This document shows, in pieces, positions 17,267-27,653 of a DNA stretch of 64,000 nucleotides (within the stretch, counting starts at the first letter, position 1; every line of letters begins with the position of its first letter). Source of the stretch: JAEULH01 sp034382075 (lineage in GTDB: Bacteria; Pseudomonadota; Alphaproteobacteria; Rhodospirillales; Defluviicoccaceae); assembly GCA_034382075.1 (NCBI GenBank), contig JAXMOZ010000008.1, forward strand, positions 1 through 64,000, given 5' to 3'. Both the position numbers and the translations under genes were made by a program. The notes beneath the pieces were generated by a model. That model searched no databases, was not told the DNA's origin, and saw only the letters and a list, made by a program, of their open reading frames with translations.

Positions 17267-17542
17267 ATGGCAACGACACGGGGAATAGCAGCGGCCCTCG
17301 TCGGCCTGATGGCCGCTGGTGCGCTTGGGGGCTGCGCGCAGGAGGTGTACAAGGGGCCGCGCGTGGTTCACTACACCGAGAGCAGCTTTTACGTCCGCCA
17401 TATCCCGTTGATGACCCGGTCGGCGACCGTTGACGCGATTGCGGCCGACATCTGCAGCGACAATCAGGCTAAGGCCGTCCTCACGGACGCGTATCAGGAC
17501 GTGCCCCTCGGCATCCGCTATGCCACTTACGACTGCATCTGA
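17267..17542 (+). CDS. Small lipoprotein, hypothetical
   Basis: A 91-residue protein with a lipoprotein signal (ALVGLMAAGALGGC, lipobox LGGC). The mature part has YTESSFYVRHIPLMTRSATVDAIAADIC, and a second Cys pair partner near the C-terminal YDCI. The ATG at 17267 was preferred because the longer frame would place an unrelated Ser/Arg-rich stretch before the signal. No family is recognised. Confidence 0.65.
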   Translation: MATTRGIAAALVGLMAAGALGGCAQEVYKGPRVVHYTESSFYVRHIPLMTRSATVDAIAADICSDNQAKAVLTDAYQDVPLGIRYATYDCI

Positions 17543-17708
17543 TCCGGCAACATCCTTTGCGTGTGTGTGTGTCCGGAAAGCGGCAGCGAGAGGCTGAAGA
17601 CTCCCAGCGTTGCCTTTGCGCTACACTTTTTCGGCGAGAGGGCTATGCTTCATTTTGGTGACGTTGATCCGCGATCGACGCGGACGGAGTGCCTTGAGGC
17701 GGGGGAGA

Positions 17709-18485
17709 ATGAAGGCGGAGCGGTTCATCCGGACTGCGGCAGCGATGGCGCTGCTGATGGTCGGGGTCACGGCGGCGGCGGCGCAAGAGGCGCCAGCGGT
17801 TGTCGATGGCCCGGGGTTCGTGACGGAGAGCGGCGCGCCGGCCTACATGAGCGACGAGCCCGTGGGCTCTATCGGGCTGTCTCCTGAGCAACGGCTCAGC
17901 CTTCGCACGTACCAATACCGGAGCTTCGGCGACACCCCGCGCAGCCGGTCGCAACTCGCGATGGGCTACCAGCCGAGCCGCGAGGGCGATCTCGACGCCA
18001 CGGCGATCGAGGGCATCGACGACCTCAGCGAGGCCTGGGACACTGGCGGCATCGTGCAGTACGGCTACAGCGATCCCGACGATCCCCGCACCCGCGCCGG
18101 GATCGACGTGCGTATTGCGGCTGGCGACATCAATGCCGGCGACGGTTGGCTGCTGCAGCCGGGCGCCAGCTACACAACCCCCTTCTTCGATCGCTGGCAG
18201 TTCAACGCCCGCGTCTACTCTACGATAGCGCCGCCGAGTTCATCGAGCGGCGGGATATACCTGGACCGGCAGGCGCGCAACAGCGCCGGCTGGAACAGCG
18301 AGTCAACCTTCCAGGACGTGGGCGTCAACCTGGGCCTTGCCTATGACGTCAATGACAGCTGGATCCTCGGGACCGGCGCCGGCGTGTCGCGTGCGCTCGG
18401 CCGGCCGGACGAGGCCGCCCGCCTGGACGACGAGCCGGCGGCGACCCAGTTCTTCGGCGGCGTGGTCCTCAAGTATAAGTTCTGA
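17709..18485 (+). CDS. Outer-membrane beta-barrel-like protein, hypothetical
   Basis: A 258-residue exported protein with signal peptide (AAAMALLMVGVTAAAAQ). The mature part alternates polar and aromatic residues and ends in GGVVLKYKF, a typical barrel-terminating strand with a final Phe. Strands such as IVQYGYSDPDDPRTRAGIDV, WQFNARVYSTIAP and VNLGLAYDVNDSWILGTGAG fit a small outer-membrane barrel. The ATG at 17709 has GGGGGAG immediately upstream. Its 3' end overlaps the opposite-strand DUF6064 gene by 17 nt. Confidence 0.7.
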   Translation: MKAERFIRTAAAMALLMVGVTAAAAQEAPAVVDGPGFVTESGAPAYMSDEPVGSIGLSPEQRLSLRTYQYRSFGDTPRSRSQLAMGYQPSREGDLDATAIEGIDDLSEAWDTGGIVQYGYSDPDDPRTRAGIDVRIAAGDINAGDGWLLQPGASYTTPFFDRWQFNARVYSTIAPPSSSSGGIYLDRQARNSAGWNSESTFQDVGVNLGLAYDVNDSWILGTGAGVSRALGRPDEAARLDDEPAATQFFGGVVLKYKF

Positions 18486-19155
18486 CCCGGTCCGTCCGCC
18501 GCCATCCCACCGCAATCGCCGTCGCCACGGCGACGACAGGTAGAACCAGCGCCTGCTCCCAGGCGCCCAGCGTCCAGAGCGTGGCGGCGCTGACGGCGGC
18601 CCAGGCGCAGGGGATCGCCAGCAGCACCCAAGGCGGCCGCGTTGCCAGCAGCATCAGGGCGCAGGTGGCAGCGACCGTAGGGTCGGGCGCGAGCCCCACG
18701 AGTTCCGCCTGCAGCCACGGCCGGCCCGAAAGCGGCGCCAGCAGCGGGTAGCCGACGAAGGCGACGGCGAGGCCGAGCTGTCCCGTCGGTACCGCCATCC
18801 CGGGGCGGGCGGAGATGGCGACGCGGCCCCGGACCACTCCAAGCCAGAGCAAAAGCAGCGCCTGCAGCCCGAAGCCGGCGGCAAACGCCGGCGCCGCCAG
18901 ATGGACCTGGGCATAATGCTCGAGATGGTAGGCCCAGGCGCAGAGAAGCCAAAAACCGGCGAAGATCGCGGCGATCGACCTTCCGCGCCAGGAATCACCG
19001 CCCGCCGCCAGCGCAAAGGCGACGGCGATGGCCGAAGCCAGCACCGCGAGCTGTGTGGGCCAGAGCGCCCGGTTGTGGAGCTCGAACAGCCGGAAGTAGG
19101 TCTCCTTCGAAAACATCATGAAGTCGGAGAGCGAATAGCTCAGCCAAGCGCTCAT
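18469..19155 (-). CDS. DUF6064 family membrane protein
   Basis: A 228-residue polytopic membrane protein with about six to seven hydrophobic segments. The start SYSLSDFMMFSKETYFRLFELHNRALWPTQL and the following hydrophobic hairpins match the DUF6064 pattern (a short amphipathic start, then alternating helices with WAYHLEHYAQ). The function is unknown. It starts 8 nt after the aldo/keto reductase stop, so the two genes form one transcript. Confidence 0.78.
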   Translation of the reverse strand: MSAWLSYSLSDFMMFSKETYFRLFELHNRALWPTQLAVLASAIAVAFALAAGGDSWRGRSIAAIFAGFWLLCAWAYHLEHYAQVHLAAPAFAAGFGLQALLLLWLGVVRGRVAISARPGMAVPTGQLGLAVAFVGYPLLAPLSGRPWLQAELVGLAPDPTVAATCALMLLATRPPWVLLAIPCAWAAVSAATLWTLGAWEQALVLPVVAVATAIAVGWRRTDRVRTYT

Positions 19156-19163
19156 CCTCGGGG

Positions 19164-20111
19164 CTACGCCAGCCGCTCGACGTCTGCGATCATCCTCGCC
19201 CGCAGGGCATCGTCCGGAAGCGGCCCGCGCGCAGCGGCCATGTTCTCGCGAACATGATCGACCCGGCTGGTCGCCGGGATCGCGCAGGTCACGCTCGGGT
19301 GGGAGAGAATGAACTTGAGCAGGGCCATGGCCCAGCTGTCGCAGCCGATCTCCGCCGCCCAGCCGGGAAGCGGATGGCGCTCCAGCGCCGCCGTCAGCGC
19401 CCCCTGGCGGAACGGCCGGTTGGCGATCACGGCCATGCCGCGGTCTCGAGCCAGGGGCAAAAGCCGGGGCTCCGCTTCGCGGTCCAGGACGTTGTAGCTG
19501 AACTGGACGAAGTCGAGGGGCTCGCGCCGCATGATCCGCTCGAACTCGTCGTGGCGGCGGCCCTCGGAGGTGGTGATGCCGACGTAGCGGAGCTTCCCCT
19601 CCGCCTTCATCGCCTTCAGGGTTTGCAGATGCGTCTCCCAGGCGAGCAGGTTGTGGACCTGCAGCAGATGGAAGCCGGGCACGCCCCAGAGCTTGCGGGA
19701 CTGCTCGATCTGCGCCGGCCCGGCGAAGGGCGTCCAGACCTTGTCGGCGGCAAACAGGCCCGGAGGATGCCCCAGCCGCCGCAGGCCGCGGCCGATCACC
19801 GCCTGCGACGAGCCGTACATGGGCGAAGAGTCGATCATCCCGCCGCCGTCGGCGAAGAAGGCGCGCAGCACCTCGGTCCGCTGCTCCTGGGCGGCCGCGT
19901 CGTCGCCGACGTTGAAGGTGATCCAGGTGCCGAGGCCGACCGCCGGCAGCCGATCGCCGCTGGATGGGATCGCCCGGCCGAGGCCAAGCGCAGTGTTCGC
20001 CTCTGCCGCAGCGGCGGCAAGCGGTACGATGGGTCCCGCGCCGGCGATTGCGGCCGCCGTGGCGAGGAAGGCACGCCGGCTCATCGCCTGCTGACGCTGC
20101 CGAGGCTTCAT
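19164..20111 (-). CDS. Exported aldo/keto reductase
   Basis: A 315-residue protein with a Tat-type signal (SRRAFLATAAAIAGAG) and an aldo/keto reductase barrel: GLGTWITF, the catalytic-site stretch GGGMIDSSPMYGSSQ, DKVWTPF, FHLLQVHNL, KLRYVGITT, DFVQFSYNVLDREAE, and C-terminal AIPATSRVDHV. The usual catalytic Tyr (in MYGSS), Lys (in DKVW) and His (in QVHN) are visible. Export with a folded nicotinamide cofactor is expected from the Tat signal. A longer frame to 20144 adds eleven residues; the ATG at 20111 was chosen because the Tat motif follows closely. Confidence 0.85.
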   Translation of the reverse strand: MKPRQRQQAMSRRAFLATAAAIAGAGPIVPLAAAAAEANTALGLGRAIPSSGDRLPAVGLGTWITFNVGDDAAAQEQRTEVLRAFFADGGGMIDSSPMYGSSQAVIGRGLRRLGHPPGLFAADKVWTPFAGPAQIEQSRKLWGVPGFHLLQVHNLLAWETHLQTLKAMKAEGKLRYVGITTSEGRRHDEFERIMRREPLDFVQFSYNVLDREAEPRLLPLARDRGMAVIANRPFRQGALTAALERHPLPGWAAEIGCDSWAMALLKFILSHPSVTCAIPATSRVDHVRENMAAARGPLPDDALRARMIADVERLA

Positions 20112-20410
20112 GGCGGAGGCGCCTTCGACTGCCGGTAAGGTCAAGCCTGACGTGGTTCATGCGGGATGGAAGGCAACCCGCCCGGCGCTCGGGGCGGCCC
20201 CTGTCCTACGCAGCTTTCCCTGCGCGATTCGCCCGCCGCCAAGGCTGCCCGCCGGGCGAGCGTTTCGACCGGTGATGCATCATCTTGTGGGCAGGAAGAG
20301 ATCTCAACACGTTATGCTGTAGCTTCGTCCGCTCTTCCGCGGCCACTGCCAAGCGCGCCGGCACTGCTAGGATGGGCGCTCACGGATAGGATTGTGCGGA
20401 AGATGGATCG

Positions 20411-22168
20411 TTGGACGCATCCGCAAGCTTGAGCCTGTACGTCGCCGCGGCGCGCCCGCCGCGGCAGGCCGTGGCCAGCGTCCAGATCGTCGCGGTCGCC
20501 TACGGCGCCTGGCTCCTTGGCCTGACGGTCTTCGCCTCGAGCGCCGACGGCTCGAAGGTCGTGGCCGAGCTTGCCCTTCTTGCCGGCGTGGTGCCGGCCA
20601 TCCTGCAGAGCGCGCTGCTGCCCGCGGACACCCGCGGCAACGGCCCGGGCATGTGGTTCATGTGGGCGTTCGCCACGGTGTTCCTGGCGAGCTACCTGGT
20701 CAACGTCCCCACCTGGGAGGACCTCCCCAACGTCTTCAACGTCGCTTTCGTCTTCCTCATCGGGCTGCTGATCGCGAGCTCGACCGACGACACCTTGTTG
20801 AAGCGGGCGATGGCGGCGTTCGCGGTCATGACCGCCTGCTACCTGCTCTACATCAACCTGTTCGGCAGCTACCAATGGGGCCGGTTGACCGCCGGCGCCT
20901 CGCCCAACACCTGGGGCTTCGTCGCGCTGAACGTCGCCGCCGGCGCCTTCTGCGTCAACAGCCGGCTGCTCGCGGCCTTCTGCTGGGCCGTCGTGCTGTT
21001 GACCATGTACAACGCCCAGGCTCGCGGCAGCATGATCGCCGCCCTGCCGTTCGTCTTCATCTCCTGCTACCACCTTTTGGTGTACCAGCGGCGGATCGAC
21101 GTGTCGTGGAAGGCGGCGGGAACCGCGGCGGTGCTGATAGCCGGGATCGTCAGCCTGGCGGTATACCCGGACTTCGTGACCGACAAGGTTCTGCGCCTGA
21201 ACGATTCCAGGCGTGGGCTGGAGTCGGGAGCCACCGGCCGCGACGAAGCCTGGGCCGAGGGCCTTCACATCTGGATCGATAACCCGGTGCTGGGCGTCGG
21301 CTACCGGAACCACGAGCAGCATATGCGCCTCACCAGGTTGAACGCGCACAATGCCCTGATCTCGATGCTGGCGGACACAGGCATCCTGGGCTTCCTGCTC
21401 TACACCGGGTTTTTGCTCGCCACCTTCCATGCCGCGCTTCGCGGCATCGCCGATCCGAAGCTGCGCCTGTTCGCCGCTGCGGTCATCGTCTCCTATGCCG
21501 TTGCCGGCCTGTTCGAGCGGCGCGCCATCAACGTCGGCAACGCCTATTCCATCACCTTCATCCTCACCTGCCTGCTCGCCCTTCGCCATGCCCGCTTCCC
21601 GTTCGTGGCCCAGCCCAAGCGCGTGCGGGTGATGCCGGGGCCGGCCTACGTCGAGGAACCGGCGGCGCGGCCCGCCGCGGCCGAGGCCGGCGGCGCCGAC
21701 GCCGATCCCAGGACCGAGCGCGCCCGCGAGGTGATCGAGGCCTACTTCGACGTCGACGCCTTTGCCTTGGCCGGCCTCGGCCGCCACCGGGTGTCGATCA
21801 GCATTCCGCGCTGGCGCGAGTACCGCGGCCTGCTCCGCGACCTGATCGTCCATGGCTATGCCCTGCACTTCGCCGATCTCTCCGCCGGCGACCTGCAGGT
21901 GAGCAAGGTCGTCCCGCACGGCTCGAGGCGGGCCACGGTTCACTCCAAGGTGCGGCGCGCCGATGGCCAGAGTCTTTGCGTCGACTGGCGGATCCGCTCG
22001 CTCACCCGCGGCGGCGGCTTCAAGGTCACCGACGTCGTCATCGAGGGAGCCTCGGCCGCGAGCACGCTGCGCGCCGACGTTTCGGCGATGATGGCCGCGG
22101 GCGGGATCGAGCAGGTCTGTTCCGTCCTGCGCGAGCAGGTCGAGGCGATGAAGGCGTCGCTGGGGTAG
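20411..22168 (+). CDS. O-antigen ligase-type membrane protein fused to an MlaC-like domain
   Basis: A 585-residue protein with two parts. Residues 22-395 are a polytopic O-antigen-ligase/polymerase-like region with about twelve hydrophobic segments. Its large loop near 255-320 carries the Wzy/WaaL pattern ESGATGRDEAWAEGLHIW, NPVLGVGYRNHE and NAHNALISMLADTGILG. An Ala/Pro-rich linker (405-433) leads to residues 434-585, which match the MlaC/Ttg2D lipid-binding fold: YFDVDAFALAGLGRH, WREYRGLLRDLIVHGYA, VDWRIRSLTRGGGFKVTDVV, IEGASAASTLRADVSAM and GGIEQVCSVLREQV. MlaC carries phospholipid between membranes. The TTG start has no better alternative close by. The topology of the C-terminal domain is unresolved. 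Confidence 0.83.
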   Translation: MDASASLSLYVAAARPPRQAVASVQIVAVAYGAWLLGLTVFASSADGSKVVAELALLAGVVPAILQSALLPADTRGNGPGMWFMWAFATVFLASYLVNVPTWEDLPNVFNVAFVFLIGLLIASSTDDTLLKRAMAAFAVMTACYLLYINLFGSYQWGRLTAGASPNTWGFVALNVAAGAFCVNSRLLAAFCWAVVLLTMYNAQARGSMIAALPFVFISCYHLLVYQRRIDVSWKAAGTAAVLIAGIVSLAVYPDFVTDKVLRLNDSRRGLESGATGRDEAWAEGLHIWIDNPVLGVGYRNHEQHMRLTRLNAHNALISMLADTGILGFLLYTGFLLATFHAALRGIADPKLRLFAAAVIVSYAVAGLFERRAINVGNAYSITFILTCLLALRHARFPFVAQPKRVRVMPGPAYVEEPAARPAAAEAGGADADPRTERAREVIEAYFDVDAFALAGLGRHRVSISIPRWREYRGLLRDLIVHGYALHFADLSAGDLQVSKVVPHGSRRATVHSKVRRADGQSLCVDWRIRSLTRGGGFKVTDVVIEGASAASTLRADVSAMMAAGGIEQVCSVLREQVEAMKASLG

Positions 22169-22292
22169 ACCGGCTCTTGCTCGCGCTTGTCGGCACAGAC
22201 AAGCGGGCCATTGCCGGCGCCTGGACAAACACGACCGCGGCCCGCCACTCACGCCGGACGATGACCTCGGTAATGCGGGTACAGTGAATTGA

Positions 22293-22368
<76 letters not shown>

Positions 22369-22470
22369 ATCGAGACGTGCTACGGCGCGATTGGCCGCCG
22401 CCACCGCGTTATAATCAATGCGATCACGCACTCCAAGCGCTTCCCGCGGCGCGTCCCGGCTTCTCGCCCG

Positions 22471-23091
22471 TCACGTCCGCTTTCGATAGCTGGGCAACGA
22501 GAGGCCGTAGACGAGTGCGGCACTCCGAGCCGCCAAGGCCACGGCAAAGCCGAGCACCAAGGCCAGCGCCGTCTGCCCCGAGGCCGCGTGGACGGCGATG
22601 TAGGTCAAGGAGCCCGCCGCCGCGGCCGTCGCGTAGATCTCGCGCCTGAGGATGAGCGGGACCTCGCCCGCAAGGAGGTCCCGCAGCAGGCCGCCGAACG
22701 CGGCGGTGACGATGCCCATCAGCACGGCGGAAACCGCAGGCGCGCCCGCGCGAAGGGCGATGTCGGTGCCGATGACGCAGAACGTCGCCAAGCCCACGGC
22801 ATCCGCCCATTCAAGCCATCGCTGGCGTGACCGCAGCCTGGAGCCGGCGACGAAAACCAACACCGCGACACCGGCGCACAGCAACGGATACTCCACGTTC
22901 CCGATCCAGAACACCGGCCGGATGCCGAGCAGGAGGTCGCGCAGGGTGCCGCCGCCGATGCCGGTGACGCAGCCGAGCATGGCGAAGCCGAAGACGTCCA
23001 TCTCCTTCTCCGCGGCTTTCAGCGCCCCGCTGGCGGCGAACACCGCCACCCCGCAGAGGTCGAGCAGCCGCTGGACGTCGTCAAGCTCCAT
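22471..23091 (-). CDS. Trimeric intracellular cation (TRIC) channel family protein
   Basis: A 206-residue membrane protein with seven hydrophobic segments and two glycine-containing pore motifs, GIGGGTLRDLL and AFGGLLRDLL (the duplicated GGxxRD signature of the TRIC/UPF0126 family). Prokaryotic members form potassium/cation-permeable trimeric channels. It is divergent from alanine dehydrogenase across a 122-nt gap, and its 3' end faces the tRNA-Phe gene. Confidence 0.9.
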   Translation of the reverse strand: MELDDVQRLLDLCGVAVFAASGALKAAEKEMDVFGFAMLGCVTGIGGGTLRDLLLGIRPVFWIGNVEYPLLCAGVAVLVFVAGSRLRSRQRWLEWADAVGLATFCVIGTDIALRAGAPAVSAVLMGIVTAAFGGLLRDLLAGEVPLILRREIYATAAAAGSLTYIAVHAASGQTALALVLGFAVALAARSAALVYGLSLPSYRKRT

Positions 23092-23213
23092 GAGAGCCTC
23101 GTTTTTCGGCTTGTTTCAGTGGACAGTCACCGGCGCGAGGGCGTGGAACCGGCACCCCGCCCGAAGGTTGATAGTGAACCGCAAATACAGCAATCAACGG
23201 GAGGTAACGTTTC

Positions 23214-24362
<1,149 letters not shown>

Positions 24363-24376
24363 GCGGGAGGCGAGCC

Positions 24377-25852
24377 ATGGACGTCTCGCGCTTGATGGTG
24401 CGCAAGCCCGTCGATCAGTTGATCCACAGCAAGGAAGAGGGCGCCGACGGCGTCACCATGCACCGGTTGCTCGGACCGTGGCATCTGACGGCGCTCGGCG
24501 TCGGCGCCATCATCGGCGCCGGCATTTTCGTCATCACCGGCACCGCGGCCGCCCAGTACGCCGGGCCGGGGATCATGCTGTCGTTCCTGCTCGGCGCCAT
24601 CGCCTGCGGCTTCGTCGGCCTGTGCTACGCCGAGTTCGCCTCGCTGATCCCGGTTTCCGGCAGCGCCTACACCTATGCCTACGCCACGCTCGGCGAATTC
24701 GTTGCCTGGATCATCGGCTGGGACCTGATCCTGGAGTACGCGATGGTGTCCTCGACGGTCGCGGTCGGCTGGTCCGGCTACTTCGTGAGCCTCCTCGGCA
24801 ACATGGGGATCACCCTGCCGGCGCAGATGACGGCGGCCCCCGGCACCGCGGTCACGCTCGCCGACGGCAGCCAAGTCGCGGCCTGGTTCAACCTGCCGGC
24901 GTTCGCCATCGTCGCCGTCATCTCGGCGTTGCTGATCCTCGGGGTGCGCGAGTCGGCGCGCTTCAACAACATCATCGTCGCCCTGAAGGTGGCGGTCATC
25001 CTGGTGTTCCTGGTCGCCGGCGTCGGCTACGTGTCGACCGCCAACTGGGTGCCGTTCGTGCCCGAGAATGCCGGCGCCTTCGGCGAGTTCGGTTGGAGCG
25101 GCATCCTTCGCGGCGCGGCCGTCGTCTTCTTCGCCTATATCGGCTTCGACGCCGTCTCCACCGCGGCACAGGAGGCGCGCCATCCGCAACGCGACATGCC
25201 TATCGGCATCCTTGGCTCGCTCGTCATCTGCTCGCTGCTGTACGTCGCGGTTGCGGCGGTGCTGCTCGGCATCGTTCCCTACCCGCAGCTCAACGTCGCG
25301 GACCCCATCGCCCGCGGCATCGACGTGATCGGCATGCCCTGGCTTGCCATCATCGTGAAGATCGGCGCGCTCATGGGCCTGACCTCGGTTATCCTCGTTT
25401 TCCTCTACGGCCAAAGCCGGATCTTCTTCCGCATGTCGGAAGACGGTCTGCTCCCCCCGGCGTTACGCGTCCTCCATCCGCGCACCCGGACCCCGTATCT
25501 CGGGCACGTGGTGATCGGGGCGCTGGTCGCCGTCGTCGCCGGGCTGGTGCCGATCTCGATCCTGGGCGAGCTCGTCAGCATCGGCACCCTGTTCGCTTTC
25601 ATCATCGTCTGCGCGGCAATCCTCTACCTTCGCCGGACCCGGCCCGACCTGCCGCGTCCGTTCCGCTGCCCGGCGGTCCCCTTGGTGCCGATCCTGGGTA
25701 TTGCCTGCTGTCTGTTTCTGATGATCGGCCTGCCGCTCGACACCTGGCTGCGCCTCATCGCCTGGCTCGCGGTCGGGCTTGTAATCTACTTCGGCTACGG
25801 CATGAGCAGAAGCGTGCTCGCGCCGCAGCCGCGGCCCGGCCCCGCCGAGTAG
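24377..25852 (+). CDS. Amino acid permease, APC superfamily
   Basis: A 491-residue transporter with about twelve membrane helices. The N-terminal motif GPWHLTALGVGAIIGAGIFVITGTAA is the substrate/sodium-binding helix of cationic-amino-acid-type APC carriers. IGFDAVSTAAQEARHPQRDMP follows in the middle, and later LVSIGTLFAFIIVCAAILYLRR. This subfamily resembles YhdG/CAT-type permeases. Its position 14 nt after ald, with a GGGAGGCGAG ribosome site, suggests that it supplies alanine or a related amino acid to that enzyme. Confidence 0.9.
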   Translation: MDVSRLMVRKPVDQLIHSKEEGADGVTMHRLLGPWHLTALGVGAIIGAGIFVITGTAAAQYAGPGIMLSFLLGAIACGFVGLCYAEFASLIPVSGSAYTYAYATLGEFVAWIIGWDLILEYAMVSSTVAVGWSGYFVSLLGNMGITLPAQMTAAPGTAVTLADGSQVAAWFNLPAFAIVAVISALLILGVRESARFNNIIVALKVAVILVFLVAGVGYVSTANWVPFVPENAGAFGEFGWSGILRGAAVVFFAYIGFDAVSTAAQEARHPQRDMPIGILGSLVICSLLYVAVAAVLLGIVPYPQLNVADPIARGIDVIGMPWLAIIVKIGALMGLTSVILVFLYGQSRIFFRMSEDGLLPPALRVLHPRTRTPYLGHVVIGALVAVVAGLVPISILGELVSIGTLFAFIIVCAAILYLRRTRPDLPRPFRCPAVPLVPILGIACCLFLMIGLPLDTWLRLIAWLAVGLVIYFGYGMSRSVLAPQPRPGPAE

Positions 25853-25866
25853 GCCGGCGAAGGCTG

Positions 25867-25894
25867 CTCCCCGGGCCGGTCACGGTCCGGGGAG
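25867..25894. terminator. Bidirectional terminator hairpin
   Basis: CTCCCCGGGCCG and CGGTCCGGGGAG form a 12-bp stem with one G-T wobble and a GTCA loop. It lies exactly between the convergent permease and yacG genes. There is no T run on either side, so it is a strong hairpin but not a classic intrinsic terminator. Confidence 0.55.
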
Positions 25895-25909
25895 GGGTGC
25901 CGATTTCCG

Positions 25910-26137
25910 CTATTCGTCGCGAGGATCCCCTTCGGAGCCCTCGGCATCGTCGTCGGCACCGTCCTCTCCAGCGCTGGGGATGCGGTAGCCGCCGGAGAGC
26001 CAATTGGTGAGATCGGCGTCGGCGCAGCGCTGCGAGCAGAATGGCCGCCACCGTGCCACGGCGGCGGCACTACAGATCGGGCAGCGCCGCCTCCGGCGCT
26101 CGGCTTTGACGGGCCGTATCGGGCGTGGCTCGACCAT
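25910..26137 (-). CDS. yacG: DNA gyrase inhibitor YacG
   Basis: A 75-residue zinc-finger protein. The motif RCPICSAAAVARWRPFCSQRCADADLTNWLSG has the four Cys and the spacing of YacG, which binds GyrB and blocks DNA binding. The C-terminal tail is acidic (DGADDDAEGSEGD), as is common in alphaproteobacterial versions. The start overlaps the RNase E/G stop by one base (TGATG), giving translational coupling, an arrangement often seen in this group. Confidence 0.9.
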   Translation of the reverse strand: MVEPRPIRPVKAERRRRRCPICSAAAVARWRPFCSQRCADADLTNWLSGGYRIPSAGEDGADDDAEGSEGDPRDE

Positions 26138-27585
26138 CAGCCTCTCCCGGTCGCTTTGGCCTGGATCTCGAAGCGAGCCGCGCCTGCAGGCACTTGAGGA
26201 TCCTCGCGCACGGCAATTCGTCGGCCGAGGCGGGCTTCCACCGCTGCCAGAGCCTCGGCCGCAGGGCCGCGAAGGAAGGCGGCTACGGGCGGCGCCGCAA
26301 CCAGGCTTGCCGCACCGACAGGGCACGAAAGCTCATGTAGCGCCGCCCGCAGCGCGCGGCGGGCAACGGCCTCCGGGGCGAGCATGAACCCGGAACCAGC
26401 GCATGCAGGGCACGCCGAAGACAAACGGGCGCGCAGGGAAGGCCGCACCCGGCGGCGGGACAACTCGACCTTGCCGAGCGGTGTATAGCCGGCGACGTGG
26501 GTTTCCAGCCGATCGCCGGCGAACGCCGCCCGCAGCGCGTCCAGCAGCTTGACGCGGCTCTGCCGAGGACGCATGGCGATGAAATCGGCGACGATATGTC
26601 CGGAGAGCTCACGGCGGCGGATCTCGCGGACCATCGCTTCTGCGGCCTGAAGGTTGACCGCAAGCGCCGTGGCCGCGTCGCCGCCCAGACGATGGGACCC
26701 CGCATCGACATCGATCGCGACCAGCGCCGGCGTCTCGGCGATGCGGATGAAGCCGCCCGCGGCAAGGGCCACGTCCGGGGCAAGAGCCGCATCGATCCCC
26801 GCCTCGATCGCTTGCAGCGCGTCGGCAGCTTCGGCGCCGACGGCGAGGTGGAGGTCGAAGGCGAGATCCGGGAACCGGGTCCGGAGGGCGGCAAGCATGG
26901 CAGGGTCATCGACGACAACACGTTTCAGCGCCGGACCGGCCTCGTCGGCGACCGCGGCAAGGACCGGGTCTGGCGGTCTCCACAGCCGCACGGGTGCCGG
27001 CGCCGAGCGCGCCAACTCCTCGATCCGCTGCCATGTATCCAGCAACGTCGGCGCTTCCGCCGCGATCACGGCCGGGTCCGCCGCCGCTACGCCATGGCGG
27101 AGGAACCAGCCACCGCCGGCCGCCGGCAAGTCCCGACCGACCTCCAACAGCCGCTTGCGGAGGCCGTCGTCGATGATCCTGCGAGAAACGCGGATGCCCG
27201 GCCGGCCGGGGCAATAGATCAGCGCCCGCCCAGGCAGCACAACGGCCGAAGTCAGCTTCGCCGACTTCTCCGCCGCCTCCGCTTCACGGCTGATCTGGAC
27301 GAGGACGCTGTCGCCGTCCCCGCTCGGACAGCGTCCCGACCGATCATCGCTTCGGTTGAGGAACCCGCTCAGGCCATCGCCGATGTCGACGAAGACTGCA
27401 CCCAAGCCGGCATCCACGCGAGCGACCCGTCCCAGGACGACCTCGCCCAGCCTGCGATCCGTCGCCTGCGCGGCAAACTCGAGGCGCGCAAGAAAGCCGG
27501 CCTCGAAGAAGCCGGCGAGCGCTCTTCCGGCTGCCGCCGCAATGAATATTTCGTCTACGGCCAAGGCGTCTCCCGTCGGGGCCAC
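26137..27585 (-). CDS. Ribonuclease E/G family protein
   Basis: A 482-residue protein. An S1-like N-terminal part (VVLGRVARVDAGLGAVFVDIGDGLSGFL) is followed by the RNase E/G catalytic core: ALVAIDVDAGS and GHIVADFIAM carry the two metal-binding Asp residues, SRVKLLDALRAAFAGD and GKVELSRRRVRPSL follow, and CPACAGSG is the Zn-link motif. It lacks the long scaffold domain of RNase E, so it is the short RNase G type, used in rRNA and mRNA processing. The same frame contains an Ala-rich C-terminus. It is followed by yacG and preceded by infA. Confidence 0.88.
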   Translation of the reverse strand: MAPTGDALAVDEIFIAAAAGRALAGFFEAGFLARLEFAAQATDRRLGEVVLGRVARVDAGLGAVFVDIGDGLSGFLNRSDDRSGRCPSGDGDSVLVQISREAEAAEKSAKLTSAVVLPGRALIYCPGRPGIRVSRRIIDDGLRKRLLEVGRDLPAAGGGWFLRHGVAAADPAVIAAEAPTLLDTWQRIEELARSAPAPVRLWRPPDPVLAAVADEAGPALKRVVVDDPAMLAALRTRFPDLAFDLHLAVGAEAADALQAIEAGIDAALAPDVALAAGGFIRIAETPALVAIDVDAGSHRLGGDAATALAVNLQAAEAMVREIRRRELSGHIVADFIAMRPRQSRVKLLDALRAAFAGDRLETHVAGYTPLGKVELSRRRVRPSLRARLSSACPACAGSGFMLAPEAVARRALRAALHELSCPVGAASLVAAPPVAAFLRGPAAEALAAVEARLGRRIAVREDPQVPAGAARFEIQAKATGRG

Positions 27586-27653
27586 GTCATCGCGATGTAG
27601 GCCGCCGCTTTGCCTCGGTGCTGCAGATTTGGATCAAGTCGAAGCAGAAGAAC

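Noticed and set aside
17559..17571. Short GT dinucleotide run.
   Set aside because: Only about six repeats and no relation to a promoter or gene boundary; likely chance.
20312..22252. A 646-residue open frame on the - strand.
   Set aside because: Antisense to the ligase-MlaC gene; Arg/Gly/Ala-rich low-complexity translation and no family resemblance.
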